This document shows positions 1 through 7,962 of a DNA stretch of 64,000 nucleotides, in pieces. Source of the stretch: Filimonas zeae (lineage in GTDB: Bacteria > Bacteroidota > Bacteroidia > Chitinophagales > Chitinophagaceae); contig NZ_BMIB01000001.1 of NCBI RefSeq assembly GCF_014641615.1, forward strand, positions 62,769 through 126,768, given 5' to 3'. Each line of letters begins with the position of its first letter. Position 1 is the first letter of the stretch. Below the pieces are notes generated by a model. The model ran no database searches. It worked only from the letters and a program-made list of their open reading frames with translations, and was not told the origin of the DNA. A program made the position numbers and the translations under genes.

Positions 1-18
1 AAATATAAAGTCCATATT

Positions 19-50
19 TTTGGTGGACTAATGAGTTCTTCCTATGTTTG
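19..50 (+). promoter_or_regulatory. Bacteroidota-type promoter of the tRNA
   Basis: TTTG at 19-22 and TATGTTTG at 43-50 match the Bacteroidota -33/-7 elements (TTTG and TAnnTTTG) with a 20-nt spacer. Transcription would start near 56-57, a few bases before the tRNA at 62. This is an exact -7 match, so the tRNA appears to have an intact promoter. Confidence 0.65.
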
Positions 51-61
51 CTTCACAAACG

Positions 62-132
62 AGTTACGTGGCCGAGTGGGTAGGCGATGGTTTGCACAAC
101 CTTCCACGGAGGTTCGAGTCCTTCCGTAACTG
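62..132 (+). tRNA. tRNA-Cys (GCA), divergent; possibly a pseudo-tRNA
   Basis: A full cloverleaf can be folded by hand. The acceptor stem 62-68/125-131 is 7 perfect pairs, the D stem is 71-73/83-85, the anticodon stem 87-91/99-103, and the T stem 108-112/120-124 with loop TTCGAGT. The 7-nt anticodon loop (92-98) has GCA at 94-96, the Cys anticodon, and the D arm is like other Bacteroidota tRNA-Cys. It departs from normal tRNA-Cys in several ways: the first pair is A-U instead of G-C, the discriminator (132) is G where the cysteine identity base is U, base 37 (97) is a pyrimidine, and the anticodon stem has a U-U mismatch (88/102). CCA is not encoded. It has a good promoter and terminator, so it is probably transcribed; whether CysRS charges it is open. 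Confidence 0.72.
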
Positions 133-162
133 CTATTTTTTTGTATGGCAAGCAATCGAAGT

Positions 163-190
163 AAAAGCTGTGTTTCTACACGGCTTTTTT
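163..190 (+). terminator. Rho-independent terminator after tRNA
   Basis: An 8-bp stem (166-173 with 178-185, one G-U pair) with a 4-nt loop is followed by a run of six T. It lies 30 nt after the tRNA. Confidence 0.75.
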
Positions 191-600
191 GCATTTGTGG
201 TAGCCGGGAGCCTTTAGTGTCTGATGTTTCCAGGCCGCTGCTCTTTTCAGCAATAAATATGGTTTGAACGCTTTATCTATGTCTATGGGTAGCAGTTGGC
301 ATGCGGTATCTATGCTGTATGTATGGAATTGGGTACAGGCATCTACGGAGGATGTACGGAGCATTCATGGGGGATGCATAGGAAATCTATGGAGGAGCTA
401 CGAAGCATTTATGGCAGCGGGAACGGGTTTCTACAGGGTTACCATGGGCAAATCCGTGTTTGATACGGATGGAACAGGTGGGTAAGTTGGCTGCACTATC
501 GCCGTGTGTATACCGGCTGTTTACCGTGAGATAAGGGGTAAAGCGTTCAAAATTTTAAGGTGATAATAGCGGCGGATGGCGTAAATTACTGATAGCAATT
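191..600. other. Gene-poor stretch with degenerate direct repeats
   Basis: No convincing gene is seen here. A 73-codon open frame at 264-485 has no recognisable motif and overlaps an imperfect direct repeat (341-373 and 385-417). The repeat offset of 44 bp is not a multiple of three, which argues against coding. The stretch may be decayed sequence next to the tRNA. Confidence 0.5.
341..417 (+). repeat. Imperfect 33-nt direct repeat, 44-bp offset
   Basis: Positions 341-373 and 385-417 agree at about 26 of 33 bases; both start ATCTA and share GGAGGA, TACG and AGCATT blocks. The function is unknown. Confidence 0.55.
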
Positions 601-606
601 TTGAGT

Positions 607-1554
607 ATGGCTAAACAGACTGGTCCGTTTTTAATCCGATGCACTATTGACGGCGTTTGCTTTTATATAGCAAACGGCGAAGGTTGCGCGCGTACCAGTA
701 ACCCGCCGGAGGCAAAACGCGTGAAAAAAGCGCCTGCATTTGCGGAGTTCCGCCGGTATTCGGATTATCTGAAGCAGGCTTCGCCGCTGGCATCAGCTAT
801 GCACAAAAAACTACCCAGGGGCAAACAACGCCATCATTATCAACGGTTAGCTGGCATAGCTATCCGGGGCATGAAAGCTGGTGGCGATAGGGAAACAGTA
901 GTGCGGCTGATGGAGCAGGAGGCGGAACTGATATGCAACGAGATACACGAAGGGGTAGTAACAGCTGTAGTACATGGAGAGCAGGCCTGGAAGGTGAAAT
1001 GGAAGGATGGCGGGCCGGTGTTGCAAAAGCGGCGCAGGAAAACGGCTATACTTAAGTCTTCTGCCAGCGTGCAGCAGCGGCAGGCGTTTGAGGAATTGAA
1101 AGAGGGAGGGGATTGGAAGTTGGGAGTTGATAGTTTGGAGTTGGGAGTTGATGGGGTAGAGAAGGGAAGCGATTGGAAGTTGGGAGTTGGTAGTTTGGAG
1201 TTGCGAGTGGACGGGGTAGAGAAGGGAGGGGATTGGAAGTTGGGAGTTGGTAGTTTGGAGTTGGGAGTTGACAGGGTAGAGAAGGGAAGCGATTGTCCGG
1301 TGTTTGAGGTGCAGTCAGGGGAAGGGCGGGGCCGGGGAAGCGGGGAGAAATGTGAGGTAGAGCGTGGGGGAGTGAAGGAGCCGGCGTTTGAAGCGCGTGA
1401 AAGTGATCTGTTTAATTTTAGTATACAAAAGCCGCTGGTGCGTTGGCTTGCAGATAGGGCAGTGTGGTGGGCGGATAATGGAGAAGCGGTTGCGAAAGAT
1501 AGGCGGAGAGGGCGTGCAAATGGGCGGCCGTTAATACGTTGGCCTTCCGGCTAA
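607..1554 (+). CDS. MAKQ-type hypothetical protein with 20-residue repeats
   Basis: The N-terminal ~110 residues begin MAKQTG and contain a short beta-like segment (CTIDGVCFYIANGEG), then a basic helical region. This resembles a family of small Bacteroidota hypothetical proteins of unknown role that start MAKQTG and carry a GTIGGISFYK-like segment. Residues ~169-228 are three near-identical 20-residue repeats (DWKLGVDSLELGVDGVEKGS and variants), encoded by three exact-length 60-bp DNA units. The C-terminal ~85 residues are low-complexity and charged. ATG at 607 is preferred over the in-frame TTG at 601 because it gives the family start MAKQ. There is no signal peptide or membrane segment. Strong G-richness of the coding strand across 1100-1400 differs from neighbouring genes. 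I cannot assign a function. Confidence 0.6.
   Translation: MAKQTGPFLIRCTIDGVCFYIANGEGCARTSNPPEAKRVKKAPAFAEFRRYSDYLKQASPLASAMHKKLPRGKQRHHYQRLAGIAIRGMKAGGDRETVVRLMEQEAELICNEIHEGVVTAVVHGEQAWKVKWKDGGPVLQKRRRKTAILKSSASVQQRQAFEELKEGGDWKLGVDSLELGVDGVEKGSDWKLGVGSLELRVDGVEKGGDWKLGVGSLELGVDRVEKGSDCPVFEVQSGEGRGRGSGEKCEVERGGVKEPAFEARESDLFNFSIQKPLVRWLADRAVWWADNGEAVAKDRRRGRANGRPLIRWPSG
1111..1290 (+). repeat. Three tandem 60-bp units
   Basis: Units 1111-1170, 1171-1230 and 1231-1290 are nearly identical, differing at a few positions each. Each unit contains TTGGGAGTTG-like blocks twice, so there is also an internal sub-repeat. The array is in frame with the surrounding gene and very G-rich on the plus strand. 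Confidence 0.92.
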
Positions 1555-1678
1555 AGGATGTTGCCATTGTAATCCGGAAGTGTTTATTACAATATTCTCT
1601 TGTGAGACATGGTAGCGGGTACATGTAATGGTTACCCCATTCAATATACCCGCCAGGTTATATTTGTTTCTGAATCTA

Positions 1679-2149
1679 TTAATTCTCCTGCTCGTAACCG
1701 TAATCAATCTGCAGGTTCTTACCGTCTGCGGCCTGGGTGGCCAGTACGTCGCAGCGGTTGTTGTAGGGGTTATCGGCGTGGCCTTTTACCCAGCGCATTT
1801 TTATCTGGAACTCTTTGGATAGTTTGTAGAAACGGGTCCAGAGGTCTTTGTTTTTTTTGCCACCTTTGAAATCGTTTTTAATCCAGCCGTCTACCCACTT
1901 TTTTTCAATGCTGTTTACCACGTACTGACTATCGGTAAAGATGGTTACGGGAATGCCTCTTTTGGTAAGGGTTTCCAGGGCTACAATTACGGCCAGCAGC
2001 TCCATACGGTTGTTGGTGGTGCGTCTGTAGCCGGCTGAAAGTTCTTTTACCTTTTCTCCCCACATTAATATAGCGCCGTAGCCGCCGGGTCCGGGGTTGC
2101 CTCTGGATGAGCCGTCGGTGTAAATAATCAGTTGATGACCTTCAGACAT
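1679..2149 (-). CDS. rnhA: Ribonuclease HI
   Basis: This 156-residue protein is the usual length of bacterial RNase HI, which cuts the RNA strand of RNA-DNA hybrids in the cytoplasm during replication and R-loop removal. From the start MSEGHQL, the catalytic set is visible at D12 (YTDGSS), E50 (NRMELLA), D73 (FTDSQ), H124 (KGHAD) and D134 (NRCDVLA), almost the E. coli spacing. It also has the basic segment (KKW...KGGKKNK) of the handle region. The upstream in-frame start at 2185 would add 12 residues and nearly touch the carboxyltransferase stop at 2186; 2149 fits the family better. It lies directly downstream of the carboxyltransferase gene on the same strand and may be cotranscribed with it. 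Confidence 0.93.
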   Translation of the reverse strand: MSEGHQLIIYTDGSSRGNPGPGGYGAILMWGEKVKELSAGYRRTTNNRMELLAVIVALETLTKRGIPVTIFTDSQYVVNSIEKKWVDGWIKNDFKGGKKNKDLWTRFYKLSKEFQIKMRWVKGHADNPYNNRCDVLATQAADGKNLQIDYGYEQEN

Positions 2150-2185
2150 GTATTGATTCCGTTTTTGGGGCTGCAAAGTAAGCAC

Positions 2186-3814
2186 TTACACCTGAAACAC
2201 GCCCAGTTTTAAGTCATTTATCACGGGGTTGTTATTGGCGGCGGCTATGCCTTCGCTGATAACAGTGCGGGTATCTATGGGGTCGATAATTTCATCTACC
2301 CACAAACGCGCGGCTGCATAGTAGGGTGTGGTTTGGGTGTTGTACTTGTCTTTAATGGTTTGTAACAGCTTGTTTTCTTCTTCGGGGGTAATGGTTTTAC
2401 CCTGACTTTTCAGGCTGGCTACCTGTATCTGTAACAGGGTTTTGGCAGCCTGATCGCCACCCATTACGGCTATTTTGGCGCTGGGCCAGGCGTAGATGAA
2501 GCGGGGGTCGTAAGCCTTGCCGCACATGGCGTAGTTGCCTGCGCCAAAGCTGTTGCCGGTAATAATGGTTATTTTGGGTACCACGCTGTTGGCTACGGCG
2601 TTTACCAGTTTGGCGCCGTCTTTTATAATGCCGGAGTGCTCGCTGCGGGTGCCTACCATAAAGCCGGTTACATCCTGCAAAAACACCAATGGTATTTTTT
2701 TCTGGTTGCAGTTGAGTATAAAGCGGGCGGCTTTGTCGGCGCTGTCGTTATAAATAACACCACCCATCTGCATTTCGCCTTTTTTGTTTTTGAGTACCAG
2801 GCGCTGGTTGGCTACAATACCTACGGCCCAGCCATCTATACGGGCGTAGCCGCATACCATGGTTTGACCGTATTCTTTCTTAAACTCGTCAAACTCACTG
2901 TTGTCAACCAGGCGTTCTATCAGTTCTACTACGTCGTAGGGTTTGGCGTTGTATTCGGGAATGATGCCGTACAACTCTTCCGGGTTTTTAGCGGGCGGTG
3001 CGGGGGCTATGCGGTCGAAGCCTGCTTTGGGTTTGTGGCCCAGGCGGCTGATGATTTTCTTTATCTGATCCAGGCATTCCTGCTCGGTGGTAAAGCTGTA
3101 ATCGGCAATGCCGCTTATTTCGGTGTGGGTGCCTGCGCCGCCCAGGGTTTCGGCATCTACTTCTTCGCCAATAGCGGCTTTTACCAGGTAGGGGCCTGCC
3201 AGAAAAATGCTGCCGTTGCCTTCTACCATCAGGGTTTCATCGCTCATAATGGGTAAGTACGCGCCTCCGGCTACGCAGGGGCCCATTACGGCGGCCAGCT
3301 GGGTAATGCCCATAGCACTCATTTGTGCGTTGTTGCGGAAGATGCGGCCAAAGTGTTCCTTATCGGGAAATATTTCATCCTGCATGGGCAGGTATACACC
3401 GGCACTGTCTACCAGATATATTACCGGCAGGTGGTTTTCCATGGCAATCTCCTGCATGCGCAGGTTCTTTTTACCGGTGATGGGGAACCAGGCACCTGCT
3501 TTTACGGTTTGGTCGTTGGCTATAATCATACACTGCCGGCCGCTTACATAGCCCATACCTGCCACGGTGCCGCCTGCGGGGCAGCCGCCATGTTCTTCGT
3601 ACATACCGTAACCTGCAAAGAGGCCTAATTCGGTGAAGGTGCTGTTTTTATCGATCAGGTATGCTATTCTTTCCCGTGGTGTGAGTTTGTTGCGTTCTTT
3701 CTGCTTTTCTATGGCTTTTTTGCCGCCTCCGAGTTCAATTTTTCCGGCATATTGTTTCATGTCGCTCAGCAAAAGGCGCATCCAGTCTTCGTTACGGTTA
3801 AATTGTAAGGTCAT
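2186..3814 (-). CDS. Acyl-CoA carboxylase, carboxyltransferase (beta) subunit
   Basis: The 542-residue protein is a crotonase-fold biotin-dependent carboxyltransferase. It transfers carboxyl from carboxybiotin to an acyl-CoA in the cytoplasm. The sequence matches the methylcrotonyl-CoA carboxylase beta type best: ELGLFAGYGMYEE, then GGCPAGGTVAGMG, the block LVDSAGVYLPMQDEIFPD, the oxyanion segment GPCVAGGAYLPIMSDE in the N half, and TGFMVGTRSE...GAKLVNAV and GNSFGAGNYAMCGKAYDPRF in the C half. The length is that of MCC/PCC beta subunits. The substrate could be methylcrotonyl-, geranyl- or propionyl-CoA; MCC-like is my preference. No biotin carboxylase gene lies next to it, so the alpha subunit must be elsewhere. 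rnhA follows 36 bp downstream on the same strand. Confidence 0.88.
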   Translation of the reverse strand: MTLQFNRNEDWMRLLLSDMKQYAGKIELGGGKKAIEKQKERNKLTPRERIAYLIDKNSTFTELGLFAGYGMYEEHGGCPAGGTVAGMGYVSGRQCMIIANDQTVKAGAWFPITGKKNLRMQEIAMENHLPVIYLVDSAGVYLPMQDEIFPDKEHFGRIFRNNAQMSAMGITQLAAVMGPCVAGGAYLPIMSDETLMVEGNGSIFLAGPYLVKAAIGEEVDAETLGGAGTHTEISGIADYSFTTEQECLDQIKKIISRLGHKPKAGFDRIAPAPPAKNPEELYGIIPEYNAKPYDVVELIERLVDNSEFDEFKKEYGQTMVCGYARIDGWAVGIVANQRLVLKNKKGEMQMGGVIYNDSADKAARFILNCNQKKIPLVFLQDVTGFMVGTRSEHSGIIKDGAKLVNAVANSVVPKITIITGNSFGAGNYAMCGKAYDPRFIYAWPSAKIAVMGGDQAAKTLLQIQVASLKSQGKTITPEEENKLLQTIKDKYNTQTTPYYAAARLWVDEIIDPIDTRTVISEGIAAANNNPVINDLKLGVFQV

Positions 3815-3952
3815 AGTAGATTATCGTTAGAACAGTGAATATACGGCGAATGCGTTAACAAATATTTTAAGGTGAATTGAAGCATATTTTAAGTAGCGGG
3901 GATTAACGAATCTGTACATTAGCGGCTCTTATCAAATATAATACGCCCGGTA

Positions 3953-4753
3953 ATGGATGTGATTCAAAGAAATAATATTACTGTTTACGGTAATGAAAAC
4001 GCTAAGCAGACCATCGTTTTTGGTCATGGCTTTGGAACGGATCAGACCTCATTCAAGCAGGTTGTACAGTTTTTTGGAAAGGACTATCGTGTGATTTTAT
4101 ATGATAATGTGGGTGGAGGGAAAGCTGATCCGGAAGCATACAGCCCTGCGCGTTATAGCACGCTGAATGGTTATGTAACTGATCTGTTAGATATATGTGC
4201 GTATCTGGAATTGAAGGATGTGATATATGTAGGGCATTCCGTTAGTGGTATGATTGGCTTACTGGCTTCTATCCGCAATCCGGAGTTCTTCAGCAAACTG
4301 GTATTTCTGGGTGCGAGCGCCCGTTACCTGAATGATGATGCTGCCGGTTATGTGGGTGGCTTTAATCAGGAAGCACTGAATGGTTTATACGATGCTATGA
4401 GTAGTAACTACTATGCATGGGCGAGTGGTTTTTCTTCTATAGTAATGAATAATCCCGACCGTCCGCAGCTGGCTGCTACGTTTGCTTCTACTTTGTCTGC
4501 TATACGCCCGGATATTGCACTGGCGGTAGCGAAGGTAATTTTTGAATCGGACCACCGTGCAGATTTAGGTAAGGTAACCAAACCGGTGCTGATTGTACAG
4601 TCCAGCGAAGATGTGGCGGTGCCTGCTTCGGCGGCTGAATACCTGCATGCACATATTCCCGGCAGCAAGCTGGTGCATATTAACTCTAAGGGGCATTACC
4701 CGCATATGAGCGCACCCGGTGAAGTGGTGACTGTTATGCAGGAGTTTATTTAG
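3953..4753 (+). CDS. RsbQ-like alpha/beta hydrolase
   Basis: This 266-residue protein has the length and landmarks of RsbQ and the related KAI2/D14 hydrolases. The nucleophile is S96 in GHSVSG, with an oxyanion segment GHGFGTDQ (~24-31), the acid D220 (QSSEDVAVP) and H248 (SKGHYPHMS). In B. subtilis RsbQ these residues are S96, D219 and H247, a very close match. RsbQ is known to supply a small hydrophobic molecule to the PAS domain of the phosphatase RsbP in the energy-stress response. The next gene here, 47 bp downstream on the same strand, encodes a GAF-PAS protein, so a ligand-delivery partnership is a reasonable inference. The start ATG at 3953 gives MDVIQRNNITVYG, the usual family start. 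It is cytoplasmic with no signal peptide. Confidence 0.85.
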   Translation: MDVIQRNNITVYGNENAKQTIVFGHGFGTDQTSFKQVVQFFGKDYRVILYDNVGGGKADPEAYSPARYSTLNGYVTDLLDICAYLELKDVIYVGHSVSGMIGLLASIRNPEFFSKLVFLGASARYLNDDAAGYVGGFNQEALNGLYDAMSSNYYAWASGFSSIVMNNPDRPQLAATFASTLSAIRPDIALAVAKVIFESDHRADLGKVTKPVLIVQSSEDVAVPASAAEYLHAHIPGSKLVHINSKGHYPHMSAPGEVVTVMQEFI

Positions 4754-4800
4754 TGCGCCTGCTTTTTTACTATAACCTGTAACACTACCTGATATAACAA

Positions 4801-5661
4801 GTGCTGAACTGGAAAAAAATATCGGATACTTTTATCCATTACGTAAATGACCGGAGCGAACATACTACTGCCGGTCGTTTGTTGCCCTATAGTATTAATC
4901 TGCTGCGGCATGCTGCCGGTGCGTACACTTCGTTACAGGTAGTGTTTGAAGATAAGGTAACGGCGAAGGTGAAGGATGCTACGCCTGCTTTTCTGGATGA
5001 GCTGGTACTGAACCCCGGTCCGCTGGAAGAGTTGCTGGCCGAACACCGCTACGAACCTTTTGGCTGGGAAGAGATACCTGTGAAGAAAAACCCTTTGCAG
5101 GATGTGCTTACGGCTTTATCGGCTGCTGCTATTATTCCGCTGAATATTAACGACCGTGCCTCTATGCTGGTACTGGGCTGGAGCGAGCCGCAGGTGTTTG
5201 ATGCTTCTTTTACAGAAGCGGCTGTGCTGATACGCAAAACGCTGGAGAGTGCGCTTACACACACTTCCCGTACCGATGCACTGGAACTGAGTAATACCTA
5301 TTTTACTGCTATACTGGAGGCCATGCCCCAGGCTGTTATTTTTATAGATGATAACGGCCGTAGTGGCTGGCTGAACAAACAGGCGGCGCGTTTGCTGAAG
5401 CTACCCATGTCGGGCGAGATGGCACCAGGTGCTTTTGCCGGCGCCATGGCTGACTGGCGCAACAGTGCGGCCAATGTGGATGATATTAATGCGAAGGCGG
5501 CGCAGTTCTTTTCATCGCCTGGTAATGTAATTAAAGACTGGATATGGCAGTTTGGTGGGGATACTCCTGCACAGTATAGCGTAAGCTGCACGCCGGTAAA
5601 GCACGATCAGTTTACGGGTAAGCTGTGGGTGTTTCATAAAATGGTAGTGGCTACAATCTGA
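4801..5661 (+). CDS. GAF-like and PAS domain protein without output domain
   Basis: The 286-residue cytoplasmic protein starts at GTG. Residues ~20-165 look like a GAF domain (IIPLNINDRASMLVLGW is a typical GAF strand pair), followed by a short helical linker and a PAS domain at ~165-280 (FTAILEAMPQAVIFIDDNG, then WLNKQAARLLKL). It stops right after the PAS fold: there is no kinase, phosphatase, cyclase or DNA-binding domain. It follows the RsbQ-like gene and is probably cotranscribed. In B. subtilis the PAS partner of RsbQ carries a PP2C domain; here that part is absent, so the protein must act through another partner or has another role. Its 3' end overlaps the convergent radical SAM gene by 11 bp. 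The domain assignment is from pattern; GAF is less certain than PAS. Confidence 0.72.
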   Translation: MLNWKKISDTFIHYVNDRSEHTTAGRLLPYSINLLRHAAGAYTSLQVVFEDKVTAKVKDATPAFLDELVLNPGPLEELLAEHRYEPFGWEEIPVKKNPLQDVLTALSAAAIIPLNINDRASMLVLGWSEPQVFDASFTEAAVLIRKTLESALTHTSRTDALELSNTYFTAILEAMPQAVIFIDDNGRSGWLNKQAARLLKLPMSGEMAPGAFAGAMADWRNSAANVDDINAKAAQFFSSPGNVIKDWIWQFGGDTPAQYSVSCTPVKHDQFTGKLWVFHKMVVATI

Positions 5662-7891
5662 GCAGCCCATATTTATGTAAGGTGTTTACCGGCTTGTTAT
5701 CCCAGAATAATTCAAAGTCTTCCAGTCCGGCAGCTTCATAGCTGTCTTTTACTTCCTGTAAGGTATATGTTTTAAGGTTGGCGGCAGAAAGCTGTTGCAG
5801 CATACCATTCAGCCATTGGCCCTGATTGGTATCTACACTGATATTCATACTATCCTTCTTGCCCTGGAAGGTGAAGGAAGCCACTTCCCACTGATTCCCT
5901 TTTTTACTTTTGGTAATAATTTCCATTTGCGGTTTGCGGCCCAGCCATACTACTTTGCTGGTAGGCTTTGGGGTGCTGTATTCCGCTTCCTGTAAGGCTT
6001 TTACAATGTATTCAGGATCTACTTTGGTTTTGGGTACTTTAAACTCGAACCATTTTTGCAACGGATAATCGAAGCAGGCACCGTGCATGTAGTTGAGTAA
6101 CGATTTCTTTAAACCATAACCGAAGGCGTCGTGATCGGCACCGGTAGGGTCTGTGTGTACAATATCATTGTTGGCAAAGGTGCCTATGGCCTCGGTTTCT
6201 TTTTTAACACCAAACTTTTCGGGGTTAAGACCTACGGGGCTGTGGGCCGTCATGGCAAACTGGTGCCAGAAGGCAGATTGTAATACCCCTGCCTGAAACA
6301 TCTGTCGTACCATTTCCAGCGAGTCGATGGTTTCCTGTTCTGTTTGGGTGGGAAAGCCATACATGAGGTAGGCGTGTACCATTATACCTGCTTCGGTAAA
6401 GTTGCGGTTTACGCGGGCTACCTGTGCTACGGTAATACCTTTCTGTATCAGTTCCAGCAGGCGGTCGCTGGCTACTTCCAGTCCGCCGGATACGGCAATG
6501 CAGCCGGAGGCTCTGAGCAGCAAACACAGATCGCGGGTAAAGCTTTTTTCAAAGCGTACATTGGTCCACCAGCTTACCGTTATTTTACGGCGGATGATTT
6601 CCAGCGCCAGTGCGCGCATCAGTGCGGGCGGTGCAGCCTCATCTACAAAGTGAAAGCCGTTCTGACCTGTCTGGGCAATAATCTGTTCCATACGGTCGCA
6701 CAGCATTTGTGCGGCAATGGGCTCATAAAGCCGTATGTAGTCCAGTGATATATCGCAGAAGGTACATTTACCCCAGTAGCAGCCGTGCGCCATGGTAAGT
6801 TTGTTCCACCGGCCATCGCTCCAGAGGCTGTGCATGGGGTTTATAATTTCGATGGCGCTGATGTATTTATCCAGCCAGAAATCGCTGTAGTCGGGCGTGC
6901 CTACCTGGCCCTGTTTATAATCGCTGCAGGCTTTGTTGTTAATATAGGTAACGGTGCCGTTTACCAGTGTAAAGGTGCGTTTCAGCTCTTCTACCGTTTT
7001 TTCGCCGTTAATATGTTGTATCAGGTTTTCGAAAGGCGCTTCGCCATCGTCGAGCGTTACGTAGTCGTAAAACTCAAACACCCGTGGGTCTGACAGGGAG
7101 CGGAGTTCGGTATTGGCAAATCCGCCGCCCATTACCACGCTGGTCTGTGGGTAGTTTTGTTTAATCCACTGCGCGCAGCGGAGGCTGGCGTACAGGTTAC
7201 CGGGAAAGGGAACGGAAATGGCTACCAGCTTTGGCTGTACCATCTGCATTCTTTCGGTAAGTATGCGTATGAGGATGCGGTCTATGTAGGTGTATTCCTG
7301 TTGCAGGGCATTGTACAGCTCGTCAAAACTGTTGGCGCTGCGGCCCAGGCGTTCTGCATAGCGGCTGAAGCCGAAGTGTGCGTCTACACATTCGGTAATC
7401 AGATCGCTCAGGTCTTCCAGGTACATGGTAGCCAGGTGTTTGGCTTTGTCCTGCAGGCCCATGTTGCCGAAGGCCCATTGCAGATCGTCTAACTGCGCAA
7501 AGCGGCTGGCTTCGGGTAAAAAATTGCGTTTGCTGATGAGGTGCGCCAGTGTGGGGTTTTTGCCCTGGAGAAACAGGATTACCGCGTCTATGGTTTGCAG
7601 GTAATCTTCCTGTAAGGCCATAATGCGGCGGGCGTTTTCTGATAATTCAGCGCCTTTGCTGCCTATTTCTTCAAACAGCTGTTGCAGGCCGGGTTGCGAG
7701 AACAGGGCCAGTGTAACTTCTATACCCAGATCTGCCTGAAAAGAAGCGATGTTTTTGGTATTCAAAAAACCTTTCAGGTAGGCAGTGGCCGGGTACGGCG
7801 TGTTCAGCTGCGTAAAAGGGGGCGTTATCAGAAAAACCGGAGCGCTCAATATTAACGTGTTTAAGGGGCAAAAGTATCCCTTAAAACCCAA
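5651..7891 (-). CDS. B12-binding domain radical SAM protein
   Basis: The ~746-residue protein has an N-terminal segment LITPPFTQLNTPYPATAYL typical of B12-dependent radical SAM enzymes, a cobalamin-binding-like region at ~210-300 (VAISVPFP, VVMGGGFAN), and the iron-sulfur cluster cysteines C371, C376 and C379 in HGCYWGKCTFCD. The spacing is CX4CX2C, one residue longer than the classical CX3CX2C, a form I recall from this B12 subgroup. A C-terminal ~150-residue extension follows. Substrate and reaction are unknown. No ATG lies near the expected start: translation probably begins at TTG 7891 or the TTG 14 codons later; the next ATG would remove the conserved TPPFTQ segment. It is last on a minus-strand run after the XRE/DUF2975 pair. 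Confidence 0.8.
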   Translation of the reverse strand: MGFKGYFCPLNTLILSAPVFLITPPFTQLNTPYPATAYLKGFLNTKNIASFQADLGIEVTLALFSQPGLQQLFEEIGSKGAELSENARRIMALQEDYLQTIDAVILFLQGKNPTLAHLISKRNFLPEASRFAQLDDLQWAFGNMGLQDKAKHLATMYLEDLSDLITECVDAHFGFSRYAERLGRSANSFDELYNALQQEYTYIDRILIRILTERMQMVQPKLVAISVPFPGNLYASLRCAQWIKQNYPQTSVVMGGGFANTELRSLSDPRVFEFYDYVTLDDGEAPFENLIQHINGEKTVEELKRTFTLVNGTVTYINNKACSDYKQGQVGTPDYSDFWLDKYISAIEIINPMHSLWSDGRWNKLTMAHGCYWGKCTFCDISLDYIRLYEPIAAQMLCDRMEQIIAQTGQNGFHFVDEAAPPALMRALALEIIRRKITVSWWTNVRFEKSFTRDLCLLLRASGCIAVSGGLEVASDRLLELIQKGITVAQVARVNRNFTEAGIMVHAYLMYGFPTQTEQETIDSLEMVRQMFQAGVLQSAFWHQFAMTAHSPVGLNPEKFGVKKETEAIGTFANNDIVHTDPTGADHDAFGYGLKKSLLNYMHGACFDYPLQKWFEFKVPKTKVDPEYIVKALQEAEYSTPKPTSKVVWLGRKPQMEIITKSKKGNQWEVASFTFQGKKDSMNISVDTNQGQWLNGMLQQLSAANLKTYTLQEVKDSYEAAGLEDFELFWDNKPVNTLHKYGLLRL

Positions 7892-7962
7892 AAATGGTGG
7901 TGGTTAACCTGCTTTTAAGAATGACAGGGCGGCAGAAGGGCCGCTGGGAAATGTTATAAGGT

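Noticed and set aside
264..485. 73-codon open frame after the tRNA
   Set aside because: No motif, and it covers an imperfect direct repeat with a 44-bp offset, which is not frame-preserving. It is more like non-coding sequence.
1111..1290. CRISPR-like array
   Set aside because: The units are contiguous 60-bp repeats without spacers and in frame in a gene; no cas genes are present.
1659..1666. TATATTTG, an exact TAnnTTTG promoter match on the plus strand
   Set aside because: It points into the antisense side of rnhA and no gene lies downstream on that strand; the octamer occurs by chance often enough.
2636..3256. Open frame opposite the carboxyltransferase (206 codons)
   Set aside because: Shadow of a conserved enzyme; Gly/Ala/Tyr-rich nonsense composition.
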